A DNA stretch of 64,000 bases, taken from positions 3,844,001 to 3,908,000 of the forward strand of contig CM053327.1 in assembly GCA_028583605.1 (NCBI GenBank), written 5' to 3'. This document shows positions 11,777 through 23,700 of this stretch, piece by piece. The translations under genes were made by a program, and so were the position numbers. Below the pieces are notes generated by a model that saw nothing but the letters and a program-made list of their open reading frames with translations, ran no database searches and was not told the DNA's origin. The stretch is from Dastarcus helophoroides (Eukaryota > Arthropoda > Insecta > Coleoptera > Bothrideridae). Positions within the stretch are counted from its first letter, which is position 1. The number at the start of each line of letters is the position of its first letter.

Positions 11777-12378
11777 CCCGAGTTTGCCAATACATCATAA
11801 TTTCGGTCAGCTCGACGTGTAAAGACAAATTAATTATTCGAATTTTGTAAAACGATGGTTAAGAGTGGAAATTGTTGGACGATTCAATAAATTTAATAAT
11901 GCTCGACAGAATCGCTTATTAAATTATGAGAACCCAGGCGTCCGTATTTCGAGATCATATTCGAAATTCTACTCTTTTCTAAAATTATAACCTTAAAACG
12001 TAGACTTTTTTCGTAATCTCATTTTTTCCCCCTTAAAATGTCAAAACAATCATTTAAACTTAAAATTTTAATTTTTTTTTAAAAAAATGATTGAATTCAA
12101 AAATCTAACTGATTTTTGAAAGTTTGACTTAAAATTCGGAAGTTCAAATTGAAAATCGAAATTTCAGAAACCATTCTTAACGAATTTGAAAAAACAAGAT
12201 TAAAAGTTTGAATTGAATGTAAAAAATCGACTTTGAAATATAAAATTTAAGTAAAAAAAAATAAATAAAATTTGAAGTAACTAATTGGAAATTTTATAAG
12301 AAAGTAAAAGTCCCTAAAAGAATTTGAAATTTATTCTCAAAATATTAAAATTATAATAGTTTTAACTCTAAATCTCTG

Positions 12379-12976
12379 TCCTACAATGCACAGACCAATA
12401 GGTTCGAACATTTATTAGATTCGAAGTTTGGAAACCAAATACCGGTTTCGATCTTGTTAGATCTCGTCAGTTTGGTATATCCAAATCGAATGCTAATAAA
12501 TGTTCCGACAAGTAAGTACTAAAACATTCACAGGCGTCGAGCGAGTGACTTTTTAGTACTACCACCTATTGGTCCATAGAGAAACTATGGCCATCGCCAA
12601 CAATGTCGTATGCAAGAAGAATGCAACCTAGACTACAAATTCATGCAGTAGTACTAAAAAGTCACTCGCTCGACGCCTGTGAATGTTTTAGTACTTACTT
12701 GTCGGAACATTTATTAGCATTCGAGTTGGATATACCAAACTGACGAGATCTAACAAGATCGAAACCGGTATTTGGTTTCCAAACTTCGAATCTAATAAAT
12801 GTTCGAACCTATTGGTCTGTGCATTGTAGAATGCTTGTCTTCTGGGAACTCTCCTAGAGAGCAACCGCTTCGCTAGGTGGCAGTGTTTCAACTGTTGGTA
12901 GTTCAGCTACCTATGATTCACTATACACGCCTGGAGGGCTGCATGAATTTGTAGTCTAGGTTGCATTCTTCTTGCA
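12379..12976. mobile_element. 598-bp foldback insertion with 11-12 bp target duplication
   Basis: Flanked by direct repeats TCTAAATCTCTG (12367-12378 and 12977-12988). The related sequence at 39480-39500 has a single copy of this word and no insert, so it is an empty site. The insert contains two nearly perfect inverted arms of about 180 bases (12384-12562 and 12650-12831), plus a second inverted pair: TGCAAGAAGAATGCAACCTA... at 12610-12646 and its reverse complement at the right end, 12940-12976. A 67-codon frame inside (12688-12891, minus) resembles nothing I know. A target duplication of 9-12 bases points to a Mutator-like or similar DNA transposon; the class is inference. Confidence 0.75.
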
Positions 12977-15496
12977 TCTAAATCTCTGGTTTTTTATTTT
13001 TCTAAGATTTAAAATTTTTCCAAAATTTTGATTTTTCCAGAAACTTTTTTATCAAAATTTCAAATTTTTTCTCACATTTTTAAATAAACACTTTTCTCAT
13101 ATTTGTCGCAATTTTAAAATTGCAACAACATTGAAAAGTTGAGTTTAAAAATTGAAAAAAATTCGACTTTAAAGTCGAAAATTTATAATTCATTTTTAAT
13201 TGAATGTTCAAATTTCGAGAAAAAAGAAGAATTTCCAAAAAAGTTCACAATTTTCACCCAAAAAATGTCTAAATGTTGAGTGTTTATTTGATTGAAATGT
13301 AATATTTTGTTTTGTTTTTAATTTGAAGTTTAGATTTTAAGAAATGAAAAGTTTAAATTTTTACTTCCAAATTCAACCTCTTTTTCTAGAAATTCGAATT
13401 AAAGGTCTAAATTTTAAGTCAAAAAATAAAAATCTAAAATTAAATCTTTAAATTTAAATAACTGATGAAATTTCCAGAAAAAGTCGTAATTTCTAGAATA
13501 TTTAAATTTTAAAAAAGTATGCTTTATCAAAAATTACAGTTTTTTTTATTAAAATTTTCAGTCCAAACTCACATTTCTCAACTCCAGAAATTTGTTTAAA
13601 CATTTCTGATTTTTCAACGATTTGTGTATTTTTCTCAGATTTTTTCTTTTTTTACAAAATGTTTCCTTTATAAATTCAAAGCTGCAGGAATAGCAACCAA
13701 AGTTTGTATTTAAATTCGATAAATGTCAGTTTTAAAATCTGAAATTTAGACTTCAAATTTCAAAAAAAAAGTAAAATTTTATACAACATTATTCGACTAA
13801 TCTTGGTTAATTTTAATTATTTTCTCCAAAGTTTTATTTTTTCTGGAAATTTATAGTTTTTCATTTTGAGAAAAAAGTCGAAATTTCTGGATTTAAATAT
13901 CGACACATAAACAATTGCCGCTGTTTTTAACAAATAAAGATTTGAAAAAAGCAGTCCAGTTTTTCGCAATTATTTCCAAAACATAGCAAGTACAATTTTT
14001 TATTATGTTATTAAATATTAATTCAAAAATTTGACAAATTGGCGAAATCATCTAAACGTGTAAAAGAAAAACATTCTGCTGGAAAAAAATGGTTTCATTG
14101 ATTTTACATAAAATTTTAGATTTTTCGTTTAGATTCCAAGTAGAATAATAATTATTAAATAAGAGTTGCTAATATGTTTTTCCTTCGTTGAGGTTTTATG
14201 GCAACTATACTTAATATGATTATAAATTTGAGATATTTATAATTGTTATAATCAATCTGGTAATTATTAATTCTTTAAACCATGAAAAACTTAAAAAAAT
14301 TAAATTTCCTAGTAGTTTAGATAGTATATTTAATATCTAAATTATAATGTTATGAGAGTTAAAGACATTGCAAGTTTTCCTATTAAGTATACAACTTAAT
14401 CTTGCCAAAAGATCTCCACAAAGGGAAATTACTTTAGTAGCTTTTTTTTATCAATTAACTAATTACCAGACTTCGAATTTAAACGACATCTTTAGAAACC
14501 TTATAAATTAACAAAAGGCCTATTTTATGTAAAATTAATGAAAACACTTTTCTTCGGCCGATAGCGAAGCGTGTAACAAAGTAGTGCTTGGACTCGCGAT
14601 TAATCTTCAATTTTGTTCTCAAAGTGCTGAACATTTTCAAAGTATTTTTTTCAAAAGTTTTACTTTTTTTGTCGAGTTTCATCCAACCATTTTGCTAAAA
14701 ATTTCTCTTTTTTTGCTGGAAGTTATTTCCTAAATTCTGAGTATTAAATTTATACTTTTTCATTATTTTCAATAAAACTAAATGTATACGCTAGTTTGCC
14801 TTTTTGGGGAGATTTTTCCTTTATTTTTAAAATTTTATTAAATTTTTTTTCGCAAAATTCCGAGTTCTTATTTTAAATTTTTACTTTTTCTTTTAAATTG
14901 TTGGCATAAACTCAAAACTTCGTTTTTTTTTCAAGAGATTATAAAATTTTTTTTAAAGTTCTACTGTTTTTGAGTGTCAACTGAAAAAACTAGAAACTTC
15001 GGTTTTTCCGCGAATTACCGTCACAATTTAAGGAACAATATGAAATATTTGAGTTTAAAAGTTCAGAAAATTCGATTTTGAAGTATTTTTAATTTGGAAT
15101 AAGTCCCTGACTACATGCCTGTTGCCGCCCCCTCGATAGTGCCGCTCGCATGCGTTGTATGCTCCTTACGCCCGCGACAGACGAGCTACTAGAGGATGAT
15201 TTATTTAATGCAGATTCGGTCCAATTGTAAGTCCATGTAGAAACAATGCCAATCGGCGCCAGGTTACATGTGCACTGCACATGTACCCTTATCATTCTCC
15301 CAGTTGTTGAATCTAAGAAGATTATGAAGCGCTGAAGCGATTTATCCCGGTCATAATGAAGGAGATACACATAAATGAATTACCATGTGGCATCTCTGCC
15401 GATTTAGTTTCTCGTTTCGTCTTGTCTCATATCAGAAGTTTGCTTTGTCGTTCTCATTGGCAAGCAGACCGAAATAGTGTACTGACCGATACTGTA

Positions 15497-15990
15497 TATA
15501 TATATAGGTTGTAACAAATTTGCTTCTCAGTACAGGAATTGCGAGAACGGTGACAGATACAGCAACTATTAAATTAGATCAAAGTTGCATAATTTTGCTT
15601 CGACTAATATGCCGTTGAGAAATCGAAAATATCTCTTAGTGCTCTTGAAATTTTTGAAAAAACCTAAAATTTTGGAGTATGTTTTTATTTTTCTTGGCGT
15701 TATTTGAAGACTAATCGAAAAACGAAAAACACTTTTTTGTTGGCGTTTTTTATTCTTTACAAGATAGTCTATAGAATTTTTTTATTAGACGTTTCGTTTT
15801 TTCGCTGCCATCATTAAGTACGTTATTTTAAATACGGATTTGTAATGTTTATTGCATCTGTGTAGTTTTTGAATCTGACTTCAATGATATGTAAAACTTT
15901 TAAGTAATTAAATGTTTCGTAATTGTAAACATTTTTCGATTAACGTATTTTGTATTTTTGAATAATAGTTAACCAGAATGCAATAAAATA
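15497..15990. other. AT-rich spacer, no feature seen
   Basis: Begins with a short TATATATATA run next to the transposon end. The rest is ordinary AT-rich sequence without a supported gene. Confidence 0.4.
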
Positions 15991-15991
15991 G

Positions 15992-16125
15992 TGGTGGAAC
16001 GGACTGGTCCTTGTTTATCTTGAAAAATGGAAATACAAATCTTGTCCCCTGAAACTAAGAAAGATTAAAAATCACAATGGAATTTGCTCTAACGCGTTTC
16101 GGTAGCCAAGCTTTCATCTTCAGAT
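15992..16125. mobile_element. Palindromic MITE, copy c (left half only)
   Basis: Left end GGTGGAACGGACTGGTCCTTG, then CTTGTCCCCTGAAAC, AACGCGTTTCGGTAGCCAAG and CATCTTCAGA, in the family order. The second arm is absent; the pyrimidine microsatellite begins where the hairpin centre should be. Confidence 0.7.
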
Positions 16126-16672
16126 TCTCTCCTTTTCTCTTCTCTTCTCTTCTTTTCTCTTCTCTTCGCTTCTCTTCTCTTCTCTTCTCTTCTCTTCTAT
16201 TTTCTTTTCTTCTCTTCTCTTCTCTTCTCTTTTCTTCTCTTTTCTTCTCTTCTCTTCTCTTCTCTTCTCTTCCCTTCCCTTCTCTTCTCTTCTCTTCTCT
16301 TCTTTTCTCGTCTATTATCTTCCCCTTTCTTCCCTTTCTGCCTTCTTTTTCCTTCCCTTCCCTTCTCTTCCTCTCTTCTCTTCTCTCTTCTTTTCTCTTC
16401 TCTTCTCTTCTCTTCTCTTCTCTTCTCTTCTTTTCTCTTCTCTTCTCTTTTCTTCTCTTCTTTTCTCTTCTCTTCTCTTTCCTTTCTTCTCTTCTTTTCT
16501 TTTCTCTTCTTTACTCTTCCCTTTCTTTTCTTCTTTTCTCTTTTCATCTCTTCTTTTCTCTTCCTTTCTCTTCTCTTCTCATCCCTTCTTTCTAATCCTT
16601 TCTCTTCTCTTCTCTTTCCTTTCCTTCCCTACACTTTCCTTCGCTTCCCTTTCCTTTCCTTTCCTTTTCTTC
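16126..16672. repeat. (TTCTC)n polypyrimidine tract
   Basis: About 550 bases almost purely C and T on the plus strand, mostly TTCTC and TTTTC units. A polypurine/polypyrimidine tract of this length could form triplex (H-DNA) structure. Long open frames of Ser/Leu/Phe or Lys/Arg/Glu on either strand are artefacts. Confidence 0.95.
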
Positions 16673-16689
16673 CCCTTGCATTCTGCTTT

Positions 16690-19440
16690 TAGCGTGATGT
16701 TAACTCGAAACGATAGTTTACCCCTTATCCAAAATCGCTAAAAGCACCTAAAGAAGTTTTAACTTCAAAAATCGAAGTTATCAAAGTAGACATTTTTAGC
16801 AATGTTTAATGTTATAAAAAAACCGCTAATAAAAAAAGTCGGAATTTTAAAAAAAGGGGAAATATTAAATAAACAGTAAAAGGCTTAAAAAAGTTCAAAT
16901 GTTAATAAATACTCGGTATTTTCAAAAATTTGAAAAAAACCAATGTTTCAAAAAACTTAATTATTATCAACAATTTTTGTCAAGCAGTTTGAAGTTTTCG
17001 AAAATTAAAAATTTTGAAAAAAGTCGAAATTATCAGAAAAGTCGAAGTTTTCAAAAAAGTCGAAATTTTGGAAAATGTTTACATTTTGACAAAAGCTTAA
17101 GGCTTGTGTGAAGTTGACATTTTGATAAGAAAGTCGAAATTTTGAAATAAAATCGAAATTTTGAGAAAAATTCAAGCAATCAAAAAAATATCTACAAAAA
17201 AAAAAAACAATTTTTACAAATTTGGGATTTGAAGAAAACAAAATAATAAATAAATAAAATAAAAAAACCGAATTAGTAGAAATTTTTGGCAATGTTTAGT
17301 CTTATAAAAAAATCGCTAATAAAAAAATGTTAAAGTTTTTAAAAAACGCGAAATTTTAAATAAAAAGTAAAAGTCTTAAAAAAGTTCAAATGTTAATAAA
17401 TACTCGATATTTTGAAAAATTTTGTAATAAAATCAAAAATTTGAAAAAATCCAATCTTTTAGAAAACTTGATAATTATCAAACATTTTTATCAAGCAGTT
17501 TGAAATTTTCGAAAAGTAAAAATTTTGAAAAAATTTGAAATCATCAGAAAAGTCGATGTTTTCAAGAAAGTCAAAATTTTGGAAAGAGTTTAAATTTTGA
17601 CAAACACATAAGGTTTGTGTGAAGTTAAAATTTTGATAAGAAAGTCGAAATTTTATAAGGAAATTGAAATTTTGAAAAAAATTGAAGCAATCAAAAAAAT
17701 ATCTTTACAAAAAAACACAATTTTAAACAATTTGGAATTTAACGAAAACAAAATAATAAAAAATGGAAATAAAAAACCGAAATTTCAAAAAAGTCAAAAT
17801 TATCGAAAATGTTCAAAAAAAATAACTTCCAGTTAATTGATAATTTTCGAAATAAAGCCTAAATTTAAAAAAAAAACTGAAAACTTTGGAAAGGCGGAAT
17901 TTAAAAAGTCGAAAACGTCAAAAAAATATCGAAGTTTTATTAGGGTCATTTTTGTTTAAAATATGTTTCAAAACTTGCAGACAATATTCCATACTTTTTG
18001 GATTCACTGTATGTAATGCTCAATACACAAGATTGTATTTAAAGTTGCATTTAGTTGTATTTAGAGTTCACTGTCGTTAATGCAATGTACACAACTCTGC
18101 GTTTAGTAGGTTTATGAAGAGTTGCCTTACATTGTTACTGAATCGGTATTCAGTTACAATGTAAGGCAACTTTTAACTTTAATTTGATTTTTTTTTTGAA
18201 ACAATTTCATTTTAAACATGAAATTTTATTTCTATAAATTTTGAATCCCTGGCAAATTGTGAACTTGTTTTCTCGAAATATGGCGTCAAAGCTTAAATTT
18301 TTTGGCTAAGCAATTGTAGGTTTTTTTACAAACTCTAGATTTAAAGTTGAAATTTTGACAGAAAAAGTCAGTATTTGGACAAATTTAATTTATTGTTATT
18401 ATTTTTCAAATATCCAATTTAATTCCCAAATATTTGATTTTTTCCTCGAATACTCGACTAAATTTAAAATGTCAAGTTTTTCTAAAATTTAAGCTTCAAG
18501 GAAATTTCGGATTTAATGGTAGGAACTTCTAAAAAAAATCGAATATTCGAGTTTTAAATCGAATTTTTGGGATTAAAATCAAACATATTCTTAAGCGTAA
18601 ATTTAAAATCTTACAAATTTTTTATTAAATAATAAATAAGTTTTTTTCGTAATGTTGAGTTTCTTTGCATATTCGGAGTTTGAACGTAAAATTTTTAATA
18701 TTTTGTCCAAAAGTTTGACTTAGAACTGGAAATGTACATTTTTTATATATTTTTTTTCTTAATTTTTCTAGTTTAAATTCCAAACTTCTCCATAATTTCT
18801 TTTTTACCTAGGATTATCACAAATTTTGATGCCAATTTTTATACTATGATTAATGATTTTCTGCAAATTTGAGGTTTCAATTTTTATCAAAAATTTTAAA
18901 TCTCATCTTTAAATTTCGACTTAAAACAAATTTACAGTTTAAAAATAAAATATCGGTTTTGTTTTTGAAAATTTGTTTGTTTTAATTTGGAAGTTCTTTT
19001 TTACTTTTCTTTTCGAATTTGTGCTTACTATTTTTTATTCTTGTCTTATTTTTAATTTTAACTCAAACAAATTTTTAACATTAAAACTGTTCTTCAAGAA
19101 TGTAAATTCGGAAATGAATTTTGATAAATTTAGAATTTTTGTATATACTTCTTTTAAAATGTTACAGTTTAATTTCGAAACTTTAATATTTTCCCTAAAA
19201 TATGTTGTTTTCCAAATTTCGTCAATATGTTTATAATCAATAATCATTTTTGAGACATAAGGTAAGTTATTTTAAGTGAAGAAGAAGCTTCAAATTAAAA
19301 AAAAATCGAAACCACAACATGTTTCAAAATAACCTATATTTTGAAATTAATTTTTGGAACGCCAGAATGTACAAAAAAGTCAAAAATCTTGTCTAAATTT
19401 TCAAGATACTTAAAATTTTGTCAAAAGTCGAAATTTTGAT
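16690..19440. repeat. AT-rich cryptically simple sequence with an internal tandem duplication and a hairpin
   Basis: No supported gene. 16790-17278 and 17279-17785 are two diverged tandem copies of a roughly 490-bp unit; landmarks such as AAAAAAGTTCAAATGTTAAT and AGCAGTTTGA occur once in each. 18121-18170 is a hairpin (see separate entry). From about 18200 the bias flips from A-rich to T-rich. Confidence 0.6.
18121..18170. repeat. Near-perfect 23-bp stem hairpin
   Basis: GTTGCCTTACATTGTTACTG... at 18121-18143 and its reverse complement at 18148-18170 are separated by a 4-base loop (CGGT), with one mismatch. It could be the core of a palindromic transposon remnant or a small-RNA precursor; I cannot tell which. 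Confidence 0.7.
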
Positions 19441-19639
19441 ATGTGTGATGGCTTAGTCTTCCCCCTGTTTCTAAAGGCTGTCAGTTCCTTAAAGAGTACT
19501 ATTTGGTTAACAAAAAATGTTTGGCGCTGAAGTATGAAAATATAAAAGTTAGGAAATTATTTTGGTTGATAAGAAATGTTTTGATCGAAGTACGAAAAAC
19601 CTTTGGTGCTGAAGAACGAGTCAAGGAGTGGATGAGAAC

Positions 19640-20738
19640 GAGATAAAAAAGGAGAAAATAAAAAAGAAGAAGAAGAAGAAGCAGAAGAAGAAGAAGAAGA
19701 AGAAGGATTGCGCACTTGTACCGAAAAGCCGAAACATATCTTTAAGTTCATTCGCGTCGGTGCTCATTAGGATGATGACATCAGCGAAGCGTAGGTGATT
19801 TAAAAACTTTCCGTCGATATTGACTCCTTCCTGTTGCCATGTCAAATTTTTCAAGACATCTTGTAGTAAACAGCCTCGGCGAAATACTGTCGCCTTGTCT
19901 GACTCCTCTTTTGATGGGTATCCTTCCGGTGAATAAGTTTTCTTCAACTTTGATGTGGAGAGTGGCGTGTTTCTAGATGTCTCTGATGAGGTTTGAGTAT
20001 CTTAAGTTAATCGTTGCAGCGTTCATCGCATGCAAGATTGCCCAGATTTCTATAGAGTCGAAAGCTTTTTGGTAATCGACAAATGCCAGAGGGAGTGGGA
20101 CATTCTATTCAGTGCATTTCTTGATCAATGTGCGCACTATTTGCGTATGAACAATCATACTGTAACCCTTTATGAATACAGCTTGTTCCACAGGTTGGTA
20201 GAAATCAAGCTTATTGTTGAGACGGTTGGTGATTATTCTGGTTAAGAGCTTGTATAGCACCGAGAAAAGGCTGATAGGCCGGTAGTTTTCGATGTTCGAT
20301 GGATTGCCTTTTTTGAAGAGGATGGTGACCTTAGAATCTCTTCATGCATCGGGAATTCTTCCTCCTACCAGGCATTTGTTGAGGAGAATAAGAAGTGCTT
20401 TGTCTAAAGCTTTTCCTCCAGTATTGAGCATCTCATTTGTCACTTGGTCTTCTCCGGGAACCTTTCGGTTTCTCATCTCTTTCAGTGCCAACCTCAGTTA
20501 TTCATCTTCTAATCTCAGATATTCAGTTGTTGGTTAATTTCGGGGATCTTCTCGGAGTGGACGTTTAGATTACTCGGCCTTTACGCTCGCGAAGACGGTA
20601 TGGCTCTGATGTTGACCGGCTGTACAATTTCCGATAGAAGTTTTCGATAATAGCAACGATTTCGCCTTTCTCTAATACTACTATGCCCCGTTCATTTTTC
20701 ATCTTGTATATGAGCGCTTTCCCTTTAGCCATTGTGGA
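19640..20738 (-). mobile_element. RTE-type LINE, reverse-transcriptase part (decayed)
   Basis: Minus-strand reverse transcriptase with motifs in the expected order from 20738 down: KNERGIVVLEKGEIVAIIENFY, NYRPISLFSVLYKLLTRII, YQPVEQAVF, LAFVDYQKAFDS, GVRQGDSISPRLF and LNHLRFAD. The style fits the RTE (BovB-like) clade. Stops and frameshifts are frequent. The polymerase domain breaks off near 19710 in a (GAA)n array. The upstream part of the same element resumes at 25213-25310; a jockey-type LINE was inserted between them. Confidence 0.8.
19665..19706. repeat. (GAA)n microsatellite
   Basis: About 14 GAA/GCA units at the truncated 3' side of the RTE fragment. Confidence 0.9.
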
Positions 20739-23700
20739 TCAAAGGACTGTCATCCTCATATTATTATTGCCACTACCTTGCTTAGGAATAGCAACTGAGT
20801 TGGAAAATGTTACCAATGATTATAGGTTTGCATTTTCTTCGGACCATAAAGCGTACAATTTTAGAAGAGCTGATTTTCCTCCTCTTTATATAGGACTACT
20901 GAATACTGATTGGTCTCTAATTACTAATTTTTCTGATGTTGATTCCGCCTGTGATGCATTTTGCAGAAAGATGAACTGTATCTTTAATAATTATGTTCCA
21001 CTATTAATGCCTACAAAGTTTAAATTTCCCAAATGATATTTGGCTGAGCTTAGAAGGCTAATCTACAGTAAAAACAAACTGCATGCACCATTTAAACGTT
21101 TTTCCAATAACAACAATTATGCTCGTTATTCTTTTGCTAGAAGAACTGTAAACCAATTAATTCGTAGGGACTACAACGTTTATTGTCAAAATATAGAAAT
21201 TATGATGCAACAAAGTACCAAATATTTCTGGCGATTTGTCGGAGATAAGAAAGGAGGATCTTCAGTACCGAGTACAATTGTTTATGGGAGTGTTACATAC
21301 TGTGAGCCACGAGATATAGCAAATGCATTTGCCGATCACTTTGCAACATTTTACATTTATTTATTTATTTTATTGATCAGCGTCTGCGAACATTTCAAAT
21401 AACTTGGATATCCCAAACTTAACTAATTTATCCTTTTCGGCTGGTACAGTTTAAGAAGAAGATATTAAATCAGCTGCAAAAAGAATAAAGGACAACAGTA
21501 TTGCCGGTATAGATCAAATTCCATCTTTTTTGGTTGAGGACTGCTTGCAAAGGTTCTTGGAGCCCTTGTTACATATTTTTAACTTATGTGTTAAAACATC
21601 AAAATTTCCTGCGTTATGGAAAGTATCAAAAACAATTCCTGTCTACAAAAATGGTGACACTAATAGCGTCAAAAATTATTGTTTAATCTCAATTTTGTTT
21701 TTAGCAGCAAATTTTTTGCCACACAATACATCTACTTTCTGAACATCAGCACGGCTTTTTTAGTGGAAGATCTGTGACAACCAGCTTGTTCCGTATATCA
21801 CAGTCAATATTCGATGCGCTTGACAAGGGTAAACAACAGGATGCTGTGTACGGACTTCTCTAAAGCTAGTGTTTCCTACAGAATGGTAACGTAAAAGAGC
21901 GACCGTAATGTTACGTCGAGTAACGTCATCCAAAACCGTGCACGTGCTTCTAATAGGCAGTGTTTTCCTACAGAACGTTAGGGGCTACCGCTGCGAAAAA
22001 GTACGTCGACCCCACTTTCGAAGCGACCGCTGTGTACGGTGAGGATACTGCAAGCACGATTTAATACGTTACGTTGCCATTTTACGGTGGAATGTAGTTA
22101 CTATGATTTATTTAACTTTTTTATTATTATGTGCATATGTAGGATGTTTTAAATAATATTATATCTCCCTTTTATATTATTCAATTTTTATTAAATAAAA
22201 AGTTTGAAAATACCAAATGACATAGAATTTGTTCTTCAATATGATGAAAAATTTCCATACTTTTCGAAACAATTTTAAAATTTTACAGACATAATCTTTA
22301 AACTAGAAGACTAAGAACATATTTAATTAGGTATATGTCAGTTTATAAATTGACATCTTTAGAGTTTTTATTCGTGTTTATTGCAACATTACATTCTGAA
22401 GTATTTTTTGTTGAAAATTTTGTCAATACCTCAGTCTTCTCTAGGAATTTCAATGTAATGTAAACAATATTTAGAAATAATTACCATAGTCCCTTTGCCT
22501 GCGGGTATTTTGATGACAATAAACATGCAATTAGAGTATACAGGGTGTTTTCGAAAAAATGCCATAACTGAAGGGGCATAATTTTTGAACGATTTTAAGA
22601 AAAAAAAGTTTATATCTGCATACGTCCTCTTTATTTTTAAGATACAAGGTGCTAAAAATTAAGAAAAAATTCGGTTTTTCCTTTAATACCGTTTGAAATA
22701 TTTTTTTGAATTTTGGTAGATAATAACTGAGTACAAAAATGCATTTTCTGCAAGTAAAATATTTGTTCTACTAGTCTCTGGTTCTACTTCTGACAGTGGC
22801 GTCCGCAATAACATTTCCCTGAGTAATCTTAACGAAAAAAATGGCAAGTCACTGCGTTTTTTAAATACAAGTACCAATTTCATAAACAACCTTAACTTCT
22901 TGGTAAAACTCCTCCCTTGAATTTTTTAGGTGGCGAATGCTTTTGCATTAAAAAATCATTTACCTTTAAAAAACCATTATGTTGACTTATTTCATGCTAT
23001 GGGTTTATTAATTATTAAAAATACTTATTTAAAAAAAAAACATGTATATCTAAGTTATCTATCATAAATTTTCCCTAATAAGCCACAATGACCAAAGTTC
23101 TCTTAAAATGACATATTACTTTGTAGAAAAGGATATCAAGAGCCCATTGAAATACAAAGAAATTCATTTTATTTTTTTTTTTGTCAAAAACCATTCATCG
23201 GACAAAAAAAGTTAAGAAGAAATTTGTTATTAACGAATAAAAAGTATTAATGAAAACCTTATCTCTTTTGAAAAAAATATCAGTAGCGTGATTTTTTTTC
23301 TTTTAATTTTGATTAAAAATGTTCAAGGACGTGTTAATCGAAAACTTCGTTCTAGGAAAAAGATCTGGGGGGAATTTTTATCAAGAAATAAAGGATGTTT
23401 ATGAAATTTGTACCTGTTTTGGGAAATTTTGCATTATAATAAAAAGATATGGATATGGTATAGCTTTTAATTATGTTCATTGCAAAATTACATTCTGAAC
23501 AATTTTTATTTGAAACTTTTTTCAATACCTCGGATTCGTCAATGTAAACAATATTATGAAATAATTACGGTAATAATAATCCCTTGGCCTGCGGGGATTC
23601 TGATGGTTGTAAACCAGCAATTAGAGTATAAGAACAAATCTGTTGTGAATCATTAGAGGCTATCAATTTTATAGAGAAATTTTGTCTTGCAAAATAACAT

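Larger units (their letters stand above)
10234..15494 (-). mobile_element. Large (5.26 kb) Tc1/mariner-like transposon, copy 1
   Basis: Terminal inverted repeats of about 31 bases match at 26 positions by my count: left end CACTATGGGCCAGTACTCGA..., right end (reversed) CAGTATCGGTCAGTACACTA.... Both are flanked by TA within TATATA tracts, as expected for Tc1/mariner TA duplication. A decayed transposase lies near the left end on the minus strand (10686-11776). The remaining 3.7 kb has no gene; it is T-rich, strand-biased filler plus a 598-bp inserted element at 12379-12976. At 5.26 kb it is far longer than the usual 1.3-2 kb. A second, partial, inverted copy lies at 38490-41612. Confidence 0.7.

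Noticed and set aside
12688..12891. 67-codon frame in the foldback insertion
   Set aside because: Lies across a palindromic arm; no recognisable domain and no start context.
15089..15370. 93-codon minus-strand frame inside the large transposon
   Set aside because: Contains a Ser run and no recognisable domain. It could be a captured fragment, but there is no support for a gene.
16077..16595. Long open frames (172 codons plus, 116 codons minus) in the pyrimidine tract
   Set aside because: Composition is only Ser/Leu/Phe or Lys/Arg/Glu, entirely explained by the TTCTC repeat.
20030..20537. Plus-strand frames of 71 and 81 codons
   Set aside because: They are shadows of the minus-strand RTE reverse transcriptase.
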